DNA of 64,000 bases, taken from Nymphalis io (taxonomy: Eukaryota; Arthropoda; Insecta; Lepidoptera; Nymphalidae). Where the stretch lies: contig NC_065890.1 in assembly GCF_905147045.1 (NCBI RefSeq), forward strand, positions 1,860,001 through 1,924,000. The letters run 5' to 3'. Every line of letters starts with the position of its first letter. Positions within the stretch are counted from its first letter, which is position 1. The notes beneath the pieces were generated by a model that was not told where the DNA came from, made no database searches, and saw only the letters and a list, made by a program, of their open reading frames with translations. Of this stretch, positions 44,740-57,662 are shown piece after piece. The position numbers were made by a program, and so were the translations under genes.

Positions 44740-44880
44740 TACGCAATCAAGCAAAACCGTCTGAACGAATTTGCATGAAATTTAGAACAAAGGTAGCTTT
44801 TACCCTGACTAAGTATCAATACTATCCAAAACCCGTCCTTACCTTTCCTTCATACGCGGGCGAAGCCGCAGGAAACTTCG
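44740..44880 (+). mobile_element. Family I repeat fragment
   Basis: accgtctgaacgaatttgca, tgaaatttagaacaaaggta, gcttttaccctgactaagta, atacgcgggcgaagccgcag. A common lepidopteran repeat whose end resembles 'acgcgggcgaagccgcggg'. Confidence 0.6.
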
Positions 44881-46055
44881 AAAACATTCTAAATTATTGT
44901 CAAAATAAACCGTTTTCTATATTTTCGTTTATCAATAAGTTCATTATCGAATTAAATGAAGTGCTTAAAATCAATCGTAAATTGAATAAAGTAATATTAT
45001 TTCTTACTTATCCGAGCGATTTTGTTGTAAATTATTTTATTAAAACGGCTAACATTGTACGGACGCTGACATGAATATAATTTACAGAGTATCGTGTATT
45101 ATAAATTGTTTTATTTTTCTTTAGGTATTGAAATATGATACACAGTAAGCTTATTAATTTATTTTATTCATGTAATTTTAAGATGATACAACATTTAAAT
45201 AAATGAGGAGTTTTTTTGTTTTGTTTAACTGTAAAACTACTGAACCAATATACGTTAAATTGATACCAAAAGATTTAGCTCATTTCAGAGAAGGTTTTAG
45301 TATATACTATTATAATATAAGTAGATGCACTGCGCACTTTTTTGACTAATTACTTGACTACCGCGAATCGCATGTTCTTGTTATGTCATATGTAAGAAAA
45401 TTGCCATATTTCATAGAATCCGTTTGACACAAAAGTATTGTTTTTAAGGTAATATTTATTTAATGATTAATCAAAGTATTATAATAAAAATTATAGAAAT
45501 AATACTAACTTTTAAAAAATATTCAGAAATAATTATGATTAAACGATTACTCAAGCTTCTGTTTTGCGTAATAACTTTGATAGTTTCCTTGGAAATATTT
45601 AAAAGGTTCAACTATCGAGTATCGATATAAAACATCAATTTACATTGTTATCGATATAAATAAAGCTCGATACATATTTTTCTTGTTTAATAAACTCAAC
45701 AAATATCTCTTTCCATATTTATAACGTTGTGAAAGCAAAGTTTAAAATGGCGAACGGTAACGCCAAGCCGATCTCTTTCAGGAAATTAGCAGAGCTTCCT
45801 AAGCGGGATTATTGCAAAATAAGATATTGCTTACCCCATCTATTTCATTCGTTCATTCATTCGTTCGTTCGTTCCATTCATTTGAATGATGCGCCTTTGT
45901 CTCTGTATTATTTGAAGCGAAAATTTGATAGATTGCTCTCGTATGATTGTTTCGATTATCATTTCCTGTTTAAGAATTAAATCCTTGTGATTTTCTTGTT
46001 TACGTTTCTCCTCTCCTCATTTACATATGTTGTCATATTATTATATAAAGTAAAA
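44881..46055. other. AT-rich DNA, short tetranucleotide repeat
   Basis: No gene. A (ttcg/ttca)n tract lies at about 45,846-45,884. The open frames here are composition-driven. Confidence 0.4.
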
Positions 46056-46304
46056 TAACAGCTCGTAAATCCCACTACTGTGCTAAGAACTCCTCTCCGA
46101 TTGAGGAGAATGCAGATTGGTGGATACATTGTGGCAGCTTTTCATCCTAAGCATGCAGGTTTACAGGCAATGTTTTCCCTCACCGAGTACGAGATCATAT
46201 AAATACAAATGAAGTAAATGTAAATTGAATGGTGCTCTCCGGGGCTTGAACCCGTAATCTTCGGTTAAAATTCAGATGTTCTAACCACTAGGCCAGTTGC
46301 TCGC
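46056..46304 (-). mobile_element. Family B SINE, diverged but complete
   Basis: taacagctcgtaaatcccac at the left; head complement (ggggcttgaacccgtaatct, ctaaccactaggccag) at the right. A 9-bp duplication attatataa lies at 46,040-46,048 and 46,307-46,315, with a few extra tail bases at the left. Confidence 0.85.
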
Positions 46305-46626
46305 ATATTATATAATGATTATTATGTCCCTGTTCCGCTTGATTGTTCGAGTTACAATAAAACGAGGACATGCTGCATTCTTGCTGTTATTCTACAAGTT
46401 CATTATTGATATGTTAACTTTTAATTTTGTTTCGTATATATTTATTAAAGTCCTCAATGTCAATTGTTATGTAAGGTTTCTATTATAATTGTTTAATTTG
46501 CGTAAATTCTCACTTTCATCGTGTTTTATTGTTTGTTTATTACATCTATATATTCAATGATGATAATGTCCTGACCGATTCAATCACGGCAGCCATTACT
46601 AGTCGACTAGTCAGCTACAGGTCTTA

Positions 46627-46908
46627 CTGGTGGTAGGGCTTTGTGCAAGATTGTCTGGGTAGGTACCAGTCACTCATCAGATATTCTACCGCAAAACAGC
46701 AGTACTTGATATTGTTGTGTTCCGGTTTGAAGGGTGAGTGAGCCAGTGTAATTACAGGCACAAGGGACATAAAATCTTAGTTCCCAAGGTTGGTGGCGCA
46801 TTGGCTATAAGCGATGGTTGACATTTCTTACAATGCCAATGTCTAAGGGCGTTTGGTGACCACTTACCATCAGGTGGCCCACATGCTCTTCCGCCAACCT
46901 ATACTGTG
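46627..46908 (+). mobile_element. Family A repeat, young subfamily
   Basis: ctggtggtagggctttgtgc to ccgccaacctatactg. It shares gcattggctataagcg and the extra T in gggcgtttggtgacc with the 13,195 copy. It ends abruptly at a family D fragment instead of poly-A. Confidence 0.92.
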
Positions 46909-46975
46909 CAAAAGTGTGTGCGCAAACACAAGCACTATTTCTACTCCTTCATTCTCATAATCCGATGTTAGAAAG
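46909..46975 (-). mobile_element. Family D SINE 3' tail fragment
   Basis: caaaagtgtgtgcgcaaaca, caagcac, then attctcataatccgatg. This corresponds to the left end of the family D copy at 60,328. It is joined directly to a family A copy. Confidence 0.6.
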
Positions 46976-48141
46976 AACCTATCACAACTGGAATAATGCA
47001 ATATAAAAAAAAAAACACAGTTACGGGATAATGTTAGAATATGGCACTTTTTTTAATAATCTCGTCACTTTCAAGTATTACTAATTAAATAGAGACGACT
47101 ATATTTTTGTTAATTCAATGAACTTATTGACTTATTTTCTTGAAGTCATTAGGGCCGTCATCCGGGACAGAAGGTCTCATACATTTTGCTTTCGTTGGTA
47201 CTAAGGGGGTTTATCATAATTGGCCAGAATTTTTTCGACTAATAAAGCATCCTAACTCATTTAAAAAAATATATTGCGGTTTCTGTAGAGCTTGAGATGG
47301 CCAATTTGGTCGTTACAATTAAAAAAATGCTCGTAAATTAATATTTGAGAATCGATAGTGTGGAACACACTTTACTGCACTGCACTGAATGTTTAACAAA
47401 AGCTAAATCCACAATTCGTACCACAAAAACTAGTTACCCGTAGAAGAATTATTTATCTCCTGGTCGTACATCTTACTGATAACATATTTCGAAGTGAAAA
47501 ATATCCCGCAGAGGCGTGACATCGTGACGGACACAATAGGAAATTGCGGTCGGGACTGTCACGTCACGGAGCCCCGCCATCTCACCGTCCCGCCGTCCCG
47601 CGATATTGAATACATGATACATCTCGCTGATTGCTTTTTACGACATCCATTTCGATTTGAATATCGAATATGATTTCTTCCAATAACGAATGAAAAAATG
47701 TTACGCTCAATTTCCGATAAATAGTTATACACTATAATAGACTAAATTATTTTCAAAGCTTTAATATTACATTAATTATGTAAATTATATTCATAAATAT
47801 CGAATTAAATTATATATTTAAAATTTGATATATTTTTTTTTAATTTATAGCCCAGCAGCGGTGGTCTGAATGTGACTTAAATGTACCATAAATTGTCATA
47901 GATTATAATCGAATTTAATTAATATCGATTTAGCGGTTTTTAGAAACATTAATGATGTATGTAATGTACACGTTCTAAGGTGGAGATTATAAAAAAGCAA
48001 TTAACATCATGACAGCTGACTCCTAAATTCCGAGGTCCATTGAACGATAATATTGCGCTCTAAGGTCTCAACTTTGAGAAATTCATCGACCCGACGTTAT
48101 AATCTGGGTATCTCGCAAGAATTAATACGCATCTTCTAGGC
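46976..48141. other. Unique DNA with a GC-rich island
   Basis: AT-rich except 47,490-47,620, a CpG-rich unique block (gaaattgcggtcgggactgt, cacgtcacggagccccgcca, ccgtcccgccgtcccgcgat). No gene. Confidence 0.35.
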
Positions 48142-48185
48142 ATACGCGCTCGATCTTAGACTGCATTTGGACTTACCATCAGGTG
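48142..48185 (+). mobile_element. LINE 3' UTR fragment
   Basis: catacgcgctcgatcttaga, ctgcatttggacttaccatc matches the 3' UTR of the LINE at 4633-5108. It abuts the next SINE. Confidence 0.5.
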
Positions 48186-48189
48186 CGAC

Positions 48190-48462
48190 CACATAAATGA
48201 AGCCTGTGGTTTCACTGGTCACTTGTTCTACCGTCAAACAGCGATACTTAGTATTGTTGTATTCCGATTGGAAGAAGAAAAAGAGTCTTTGTGACTACCG
48301 GCGCAAGGGACATATCATCTTAATCCCTAAAGATGGTGGTGCATTGGCGAATTAAGGAATGGTTGCTATTTCCTACGGCGTCACTATCTATGGACGGTGG
48401 TTAACACTTACCATTAAGTGATACATAAGCTCATTTACCTGCCTATTTAAAAAAAAAAGTTC
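48190..48462 (+). mobile_element. Old family A repeat
   Basis: tctaccgtcaaacagcgata, cttagtattgttgtattccg, cgcaagggacatatcatctt, cggtggttaacacttaccat and poly-A. Strongly diverged throughout. Confidence 0.8.
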
Positions 48463-48875
48463 TCACATTTTATATGAATACGAGTCGCTTTGTATTTATA
48501 TTTTCGTTGGTTATTTAAATATTTAGAAAAAAAATTGTCTATTTATAACGTACATATTATATATTAATCGTTATGTATATATGTATATCAACAGAAATAT
48601 TTGATTTTATGTAGTCGGACGAGGTTATTAATAGAACGGAAGTCAGAGACGCGTAAAAAATCACGTCACAACCGCTGGAAATCGACAATAAAGTAAGTAA
48701 AATCGAGTTAATTTTAATTCGTATTTAACTGTAACGTAAAAAAAACTACCAAAATTCAATGTATAACGTACTCGATATTTTACCTTATGTCATATAGCAA
48801 TAACGTTGATTATTGTTTCGGTGAGAGAAGATGATTATAACCACCAGGGATATGACATCTTAAAGTCATCAGACT

Positions 48876-49067
48876 GTGGAAGAAAACATACCAGTATTAT
48901 TTAAAAAAAATAATGTGAGTACCAGTGCACTCAAGAGAATAACTAATCTTATGCCAATTTCAACTGACGCTCGAAATCTTACGATGACGTCATCCGACGT
49001 TCGAAATCTTACGCTTACTCGTCTGACGCTTGAAGTCTCAGTCAGCCATTACCATACCGAACGCTAA
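48876..49067 (+). other. Short open frame spanning a 29-30 bp repeat
   Basis: A 63-codon frame overlaps three imperfect copies of a 29-30 bp unit (48,965-48,994; 48,995-49,023; 49,024-49,052; core tcgaaatcttacg). In translation the unit gives (S)TDARNLTMT and SDVRNLTLT. The first copy contains a CRE palindrome (48,985-48,992). No homology is recognised. A coding role is doubtful; the repeat itself is real. Confidence 0.3.
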
Positions 49068-52000
49068 GATGTTTACACATGAAAAAAATAATTTATTATT
49101 GGAATAATTAAAACTACTTCGTGACAATTTGGCCTTAAGTGAAACTCTTCTTGTTTTAGTGCGTTTTTTTAGTAAAAAAAAAATTAATAATCTAGGCTAT
49201 CCCCTCTACCGACCTCCTACAGCTTTTAATGTCAATATAGTATATGTATGAAGTTATAGGACAAGACGAATATATGAAAGTATTTCAATGTACTTATAAC
49301 AAATATATAAATTGGTGTTATATATTTGAATATATTTACGGGTTCGGTAAGGGACGAGGTCAGATATTTCAATTTGAGATCGGATATTGGTAACCGTGAC
49401 GCTGCATACGTCAAGATCGCCCGACGCGTCCACTCCTTATCTGAATATTAAAATCTTGTGTATCCAAGAATAATGTACGTTTGTGTGGTTAGATATAATA
49501 TCGTTATATACTAACAAAACCCGGCAGACGTTTTCCCTCCCGTGTATATTAACCAAATAAAACATAGTGTTTATTAGTCTGCGTATTTGTCTCGGTGATC
49601 GGTTGAATGGTTCAGAAGTTGTGACGTCATCAAGTGACGAGATACATATTAATGTGGCAGCACATAATCGGTCAAACGGTGCCATTGTATTAATCTCTAA
49701 CATTGTATTTAGATTAATTATTTAAGATACCCGTGACTGTTAAGTGCCCCCCCCCCCAACTGTTTGTTTTTGCGTTCGACTTTACGGAATTCTAAATTTG
49801 AAAAGAAATGGAATATTTTTAAACATAGATCATCATTGTTCGATTTTGTTTTAAAAAAGATTTGTGAATGTATAATTCGCTTCCTATATTTAAATTAAGA
49901 ACGAATAATGATATCGATTCCAGATTTAAATATCTACCGTTACAAATAATTGATTATTGTTATTATTATCACGTTCTTTGATAGGCAGTTAAATTTCGCC
50001 TTTGTGTAGGTTATTTAAAAAGTATAAACGATGAATCAATCGTAATGTGTGATTCATCGATGAGGAGATAGCGGTCCCACACATACATACAAATTATATC
50101 AAACTTGCACTATTCAAATAATCAAATAATTTCTACATTTGTATTTAATTACATTATCATTTGGACTTTGTATGTATGTATGACTACTTTTAAAAAAAAA
50201 TTAACAAGGTCTCCAATGACCGCAAAAAGAAGCAAATATTCTACCGGAAGTAGCCTGAGGCTTCATTGGATAGAGAAAACAGTTATATATCAAATACACA
50301 AGATCTTACAATAATCATGTAGAACTCAATACAAGTGAAAAATGAATCCTTTTTACCCTCTCAAACGTTAAACGATAAAATTAAAAAATACGTTTTTTTA
50401 AAGCGCTTTAATTATATACAAATTATGACAACAATTATACATAGATGCATAAGAAAACACTTACACGATTCTCATTCCAATTTCAAATTCCAAGGATTTA
50501 GTAATTGGTCACGTCTGCGCTATAAAATGTTTAAAGCGCTTAATTATTTAACGCAATTGTTAGCGACTACACTTTGAAAACTATTCCCTATTAAATGTAA
50601 TTTAATAAATCATCGTACGACATTACTCTGGATAAAATAGAAAGTAAAACTAAGCCATTAATTTTATAAAACGAATTACAAAATTTGATTTTAGAAACAA
50701 ATTTTGATTAAAAACTCTTCCGATATCGTATCTCTTTGTACAAAAACGTATCCGTTTCGTTTTATTGTTTTATAAATAGAGTTTTAATGAATTATCTCAT
50801 TTTATTAGTATTTATCTTATATTAATTTATGTACATAACAATACAAAGTGTTAAAATTTCAATAATAGCTTAAATCTTAAAATAAACCCGACACAGATGT
50901 ATTTTAATGTAAACTGTATAATAATTTCCTTAATATCTAATTGCTTTTATCACGTTGTTAATTTTAAGTTTGTATCACATATAAAAAGGAAGTTATATTT
51001 AATTTTTTATTAGCAATAAGCTTTATATTTGCGTCAACAAGTTTTTTGGTCAGGATAAGAAGAAATTAATCTCGACTAACTACATACATACATAGATTTT
51101 ACGCTCGTGTGTAGGCCGTGTGCATTTACCTTTGTTGACATAAACCGCCACATTTAAAAAGTAACCTTTATATTTATTCATGTAGTAGAAATAACACTTT
51201 TTAATACTACAAAGTAGTCATAGTTATTTGGTACTTTATTCGTCAGCATAACCATGTACCTAATTACAAGCCATTTAGATATAACTCGGTTTTATTTAAG
51301 CGTAAAAGTGTCAGAAATATAATTTAGTTAATTCTAGAAAAGGATCTAGATTCCATTTTCAAATTTTACTTTGTAAACAAGAATAAATATTTATGATAAA
51401 ATTATTCATATAAAAATATAATATTAATAAAATAATTCAAAATCACAAAGTAAATGAATGAAACAAGAATCTGTTTTGAATTATTTTTCCAATTGTCTGT
51501 AGACCGTCTAGCCACCCTTTCAGGGCTATCTGCGCACACGCAGTCTGCTTTCGCGCTAAATCACGCACACTTCCACAAAAGTATGCTACCTGTTCCAATA
51601 CAAAATGATTTTTATATCATTTAACATACAGCTTAATTTTGTTTGTTAAGATTTCAAAGAAATGTCGATTCTAAATTCAACCTAATAAACATTCATATCG
51701 AATGCATTTTTGTGACTTGTATTTCTTAGATCGCTCTCAATCTATTTTGAACTCTATATGTTATATTTAAGGTGTAATTTAATTTGATATAATGGACAGT
51801 TATATCAGAATAATGATGCAATTCTTGGGTATTGCAAAAGGTATTGCATTCGTGATATGACTAGGTAATTGATTGATCGATGCGATGGCAGATCTAACGG
51901 AACGGTGTACGTGTCGGCTTTTCGAATTGTTATTCAAAATTCGAATACTATTATTTCAGACAAGTTTGAATTCTCGAATTGCATTATTTGCAAGAGAGCT

Positions 52001-52163
52001 TACTTACTTCAAGTTGATTATTATCTGAGTTTTATGAGAAACACAATTTTAGGTCAATTAAAATCAGATACGCTTCTCTGATACATTGAAATGTGATAAT
52101 GTTTTCCTGGCCAATATAAGGTACAGTCACTCTTTCGCTGAAACTAACTGCGAAGGACACTTA
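49068..52163. other. AT-rich DNA, nothing major
   Basis: Contains a CRE palindrome at 49,622-49,629 and an 11-bp poly-C at 49,747-49,757. A slightly GC-richer stretch lies at 49,380-49,700. No repeats or genes recognised. Confidence 0.4.
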
Positions 52164-52453
52164 CTGGTGGTAGGGCTTTGTGCAAGCTAGTCTGGGTAGG
52201 TACCACCCACTCATCAGATATTCTACCGCAAAACAGCAGTATTTGATATTAATTTGTTCCGGTTTGAGGGGTGAGTAAGCCAGTGTAATTACAGGCACAA
52301 GGGACATAAAATCTTAGTTCCCAAGGTTGGTGGCGCATTGGATATGTAAGCGATGGTTGACATTTCTTACAATGCCAATGTCTAAGGGCGTTGGTGACCA
52401 CTTACCATCAGGTGGCCCATATGCTCGTCCGCCTTCCTATTCTATAAAAAAAA
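52164..52453 (+). mobile_element. Family A repeat, full length, young
   Basis: ctggtggtagggctttgtgc to ccttcctattctataaaaaa. Carries the ggatatgtaagcg and gtctaagggcgttggtg subfamily states. Few private changes. Confidence 0.95.
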
Positions 52454-52479
52454 GGAAAAATAATGCACAGTTTACTTCC

Positions 52480-52560
52480 TCACCCCCAAACAGATGGGAC
52501 AGTAAAATTTTATATGACTGGAAAGAGTTCATCAGGATAGAGCAGACGCAGACTCTCATG
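52480..52560 (-). mobile_element. Old family D-like fragment
   Basis: cagatgggacagtaaaattt, tgactggaaagagttcatca resembles ccgatgggacggcaatccga, cgaccggaaagagttcaggc of family D. Diverged. Confidence 0.45.
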
Positions 52561-55500
52561 ATAGAAACATTCAATTTTAAAGTTTGAATGCAAAATATCA
52601 AAATATGCAGCACCATGCTTGCATCATGACCTTTATGATCAGTATCAGTGGTTACGGTATCAATGGCAAGTAATGCGCTCTGGCTCTGTCCAATTGTATA
52701 TAAGTATGAAATAACCACGCCATATCTTCCCAATGCGGTATCTATTGAATTGAATTTTATAATTTAATAAAAAAAAAGTTCTTGGCTGTATACAAGATTA
52801 CGTTTGCCTGTTAGTAATTAAGATATTGTTCTACTTTCAAACACTTGAGGTCGTTTTTTGTTTCTTATTGTAAATTGTTGTTTTTAATGGAGTGCCTCGA
52901 CTTATAAGTGTAAAGTTTGTTATTTTTTAACAAATAAATTGTTCAATTTTAACTTGAGAAATCTTGTTTTGTTATAATTTTACGACCTCTAATACCGTCA
53001 AGGGTTGGTATTTACATATGACCTTGTAATAATAGCTTAAAGTTTCAATGCTTGATAAACGCTGATTGCTGGTATATTGGCAACGGTAAAAAGTATAAAA
53101 GAACAATTTTGACAAGGATCAATTGTATCCAGCTATTTGAATGTTATGGAAACAATGAACCGTTGATAGGAATCACAGTAGCCCATTGTTGTCAACCACT
53201 ATCGCTAGTTATCGCGTGTTATCGCTTGTTATCGCGTATCGCTCTCATTAGCACTGTGGTAGCGGAAAATGGCGGTTGAATATAATATGTTGTGATAGAC
53301 ATATTACGTTACACAATATTCGTTCGACGTCAGTGGTAGGTGGTGGTGGCTGGTGGAGGCTGAACGCTTGCTTCTCATTTTTTCATATTTTTCCACCAAA
53401 AACATTACTTTCCACTTAACTATGCCATAATAAACCAAGTTGACGTGCCTTTATTTGATCGCGTATTTATTTCTTCATGATTTGAAAATATTAGAAAATC
53501 AAGCATATAATTAAATTACATTTTTTGGTTTAGAGTTTTATTTAAAATTATAAAAAAAAATTGTACCTGATAAAACATCTAAGTTCATTGAAAGAGCAAT
53601 CATATACAATAAAATATTTTGATATAAATAAGTTAAATTTCACAATTTTTTTTTGCATTTTGCTGTTTGGCAAAGATGCATTAACGGAAGTATTTAAAAA
53701 TAAAATTCAATTCTTATGATATTTCAATTGTCTTCAACAACAAGTTAACAGATTTATTCTCACAATAAGGAAGGAATAATTTTAATTGGCAAACAATAAA
53801 ATATGTGAGTTTGTTCGTCTGTAGCACTGTATCGATTACACGCTAGTGAGGTGCTAAATTCGATCGTTAAATATTACATTTAAAAAACGTTAAATAATTT
53901 TAAATATTTACGTAAATTAAAAGTTATTGGATTCTCATTATTTATTTTACTAATTTATATTAATGAATAAAATTATTCCTAATCACTATTCATAGGCAAA
54001 GTAAAGATATCATGACCAAGCGTAAACAAACTATGAAGAGTGACTCATTAAATACGAATAAAATAATTACGAGAACGAATTGATATTCGATATTTAAATA
54101 TCGATTAACGCAATATCGATTATTAAAAGGCAGCTCTGTGTCGTTGGCGTGCGCTCAGATCGGTCCCGCGATTGTCTTGCGCAGGTGCGACGGGCACTTT
54201 CGTGACAATATAATTGTACCGCATGCCTCATTCCGAGACCCTTAATTTATACCTAATAGCGAGATAATCGCATACTTTTTCGCACGTCTCATTTACATTT
54301 AAAGCCCTTATCTCGAACGAAGGGATACTGTAATGATATTCGCGCGATTGCGCCTGACGATAGTTTTGTCTTCTTAGTGACGTCGCTTCGTATAATTGAT
54401 GTCGACATGACTCATTTGAACGTTTGTCATTTGTGCTAAGTTTTTTTTAATGATATCATCAAAATAATAGCTTTATACATTCGAACGTAATTTTGTATTT
54501 TCCGAAATTGTTCCTCAATTGTTTAACTGTACTAACCATGATGGTTTTTTTCTTATTCTAAAATTATTTAGTTATTTACTGATAAAAATATAAACTGAGT
54601 GATTAATTCTATCCATAATTCACCGTAACATAACTTGTTATTTTAAAGCGCCATAAATCGAAACTATCGATGGTCGAGGCACATCCCTAGCCATAACTCA
54701 GGCGTGCGCTATCGTATAGCGTTGAGAACTGTAGAACTTGATATTCTTAAAGTTTATTCTAGAGTAGACGGGCTCGCGCTTGTTACCTCTGAGATTTAAT
54801 TGGCGAGGGTAAGAAATAATGAAGGATTTTCTAATCTGTGGTCATATTTTAAAAGAAACATGGCGGGGAAAATTCGTTAATAAATATAATAGTGGGAAAC
54901 TATCTCTTCCCGCAAATATATTTTTGATAAGACATAGTATTTAGCTATATAAAATATACCGAAAATAGAAAAAAAGCTATTAATAATATTTTTAAATATA
55001 AAAATTAATGACTAGCCTGTATGATCTTTTTCCCGTAACGAATAAGTAGAACAAAAAAAAAAAAAAGATGACAAAAACACGTAACAATACATATTATGTT
55101 TTTGTGTGTCTATTTGTAACACATGTTCATACGATCAAGCCGTTTATATTGCCCTGTCGTTTTCAATAAATATAACAAACTACCAACCTTAACATAATTT
55201 GATATTGACATCGTTTAATTGGCAGTTTCCGAAACTTTTGTAGAATCCTACAATATAAAATCAGCTCAAAAACACAATAAATAAAGTAAACTATATAGCT
55301 AGGTACACACTACACTATTTCATAGTGAAAAATAAGTTTTAAAGCGGCTTCGGAATGTGAATAAAAATTCACTTAGTTTACACCACAAATTACACTCAAA
55401 AGAAACAATTTTATTTTATTTTCGGTAAACACAGTACTTAATACGTTTCCGTTTTCTTTGCTTATTACTCTGTCAAGTTTTAAAAAAACTTACTTTTTTA

Positions 55501-57049
55501 TTAATTTGTAAATAGCATTTTATTATCGACAATATTTTTCTATTTTTATACAATATACAAATTAGATTTAAAGATAACAACTTTATGTTTTATTAATAAA
55601 AATAGTGTTATTTAAGGCAATTATTTATGTGATACATTGAAATATGACTTTTTAATAATATGTAAGGTTATCAAACTACACGCTAAGCCTACAAATTGAG
55701 TTGACACCAGTAATTTTTTAATCTAATAACCTATTTTTTTTATAAATCGATATCTAAACAAAAGAAATGGATAAATCTAATGACACTTTTATAATTCACC
55801 ACCCGTAACCCAACATTCCAGTAAGGCCACCTCTCCACGTATACACCTCGCGTGGCTAATAAATCGCGCGCGGACACACTTACAAATTGGCAGCGATGGC
55901 ATCGGGACAACGCGCTTGTCTGCACCCCGCTTTGCTTGTTAACGCTTGAGAGATCGCTGCGAATTAGGGTGTTTTCACACGTGACATATTGCCTATAAAT
56001 CGATTTAAATGGTATCATAATATGACATATTATGCACTTTGTATACGGTTAATACAAAACATTTTTAAAGCAATAAAATAAGTTGCCAGAGATCAATAAA
56101 AAAACCACTCCACTGTAATTATTTTCAACGTTTCATACACTTAAATTAGTTCTGTATTTAGCTTATGAATAATTGAATCGACCAGATTGTGAAAGCCTAA
56201 ATTTTTTGACAGTACTATCAACACTTGATTCAGTTTTACAGGTGCAATTCAAGTAAATACAAACCATCAATATGAAGATAGATGATTCGTATTTCTAATG
56301 CATTTATGCAATTTGAACGTTTCAAGTTCCATCGTCCCGCAAATCTGTCCCAGCCCTACTCTCATCTCGGGTCGTGACTACGCCCACGCTCGAAGTAAAT
56401 CATTATACTCGTACAATGTCTCGCCAACAGGTATTATTTGATGGCGTTACGTTTTAATCTGTTTTATTCGAGTTATATCCTTACAGCTTAGTATTTCATG
56501 CATTCGTTAGCAATGTCACGATAGTGTATATATCACTTAACTTAAGTGACACGTGTTGGTCCGACTTTATAGTTTGATTTTTTTTAAGCTCATTTTTATT
56601 ATCTGTCTAAGATGTTATGCAAAACAATGTGTATTATGTTACAATAATAATTTAATTGATTATAAAATATATTGTAACTTTCTCTTTCTATCCGTCTGTG
56701 TATCAATGAACTCAGATTACTTAACGAAATTTTAAGCAACAATTACGTTATTAATATTAAATGAAAGAATTATAAAATTTATAGCGCGATACAGATATAT
56801 ATAAATAAAATTGTAATAAAATAAAGAAAACAAAAACAGGTAAATATTTAAATTTGAATTAATTAGCATAAATATTTCATTATGTGCATAAACTTTCGTT
56901 TGTCTTATTTTTATAATGATTATAAATAAAATTAATTTTATCTAAAAATGCATATGATAAAAAATTCTTTGAATTGTCAGTTTATAAAAGTTTGTTTTCA
57001 AAAGATTAATAAGAAATTATAGACTACGCGGCGTTGGTAAAAAATTATA
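52561..57049. other. 4.5 kb without recognised genes or repeats
   Basis: Mostly AT-rich. GC-richer unique blocks at 54,120-54,420 (cagatcggtcccgcgattgt, cttgcgcaggtgcgacgggc), 55,790-55,995 (aaatcgcgcgcggacacact) and 56,320-56,420 are candidate regulatory DNA. A minus-strand open frame over 55,740-56,018 has no recognisable domain. A 10-bp tandem repeat is at 53,201-53,242. Confidence 0.4.
53201..53242. repeat. 10-bp tandem repeat, TTATCGC unit
   Basis: Four consecutive decamers atcgctagtt, atcgcgtgtt, atcgcttgtt, atcgcgtatc, then gc. Each junction makes TTATCG, a GATA-type core on the minus strand. Confidence 0.9.
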
Positions 57050-57085
57050 AGTATTTTACTTACCTTAAAAACTAATACTATGAAA
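57050..57085 (-). other. Weak recursive splice-like junction
   Basis: On the minus strand attagtttttaag joins GTAAGT (GT at 57,063-57,062). The acceptor is AAG with a short pyrimidine run, and no second donor follows. Far weaker than the sites at 23,420 and 42,355. Confidence 0.2.
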
Positions 57086-57429
57086 CATGATTTTCATATG
57101 AAAATCCGAAACACGGAGATCGTCGCGGACAGAGCATATATACTTATAATATATATTTAAAGTAAGAAATTAAGCAGTGATTTTTTTCATTCAAAACTAA
57201 AATGTAGGAATAATTAATATTACAATTGTTCGTAATTTAATGTTGTAATTGAACATAATATTATAATTACATTCTTAAGCGAAGGTAAAATATATTGTCA
57301 GTTTCTAATTATATTTTGCAATATTGTAGATGTTGGTATAAATGACTTCCGTTTGATAAAATAGCGTGAAAGTAGTCACATTATTGCATTTCTTTATGGT
57401 TTTTATACTATCCAGTTTGCTGTAACTTG

Positions 57430-57445
57430 CCACTAGATGGCGCTG
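57430..57445 (+). promoter_or_regulatory. CTCF-like motif, full consensus match
   Basis: ccactagatggcgctg matches CCASYAGRKGGCRSY at every position. Lies in unique DNA. CTCF is conserved in insects; occupancy cannot be read from sequence. Confidence 0.5.
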
Positions 57446-57662
57446 CAGCACTGTATCGTCTATACCGTTCAACTAATCGCCATATCAATTGTTATATATG
57501 CACAGGCAGGGCAACGTCTGTCAGGTGTTAAGTATATATATTTATGGTAATAGCTTATAGCTGTTGTGCATGGCGCGTATACTACTTCGTTTATATATAT
57601 ATTATTGTAAAAATATATAAAATAAACTTAACATAAGCTTTAGTAGTTCCAAAAGCTTAAAA

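Noticed and set aside
47330..47400. LINE C-terminal zinc-knuckle remnant (SVEHTLLHCTEC)
   Set aside because: Only about 20 codons are suggestive and the upstream reading frame is closed. Too short to support.
55740..56018. 92-residue minus-strand open frame on the inferred host strand
   Set aside because: No recognisable domain, and no acceptor/donor pair framing it was found. The frame fits the GC-richer composition.
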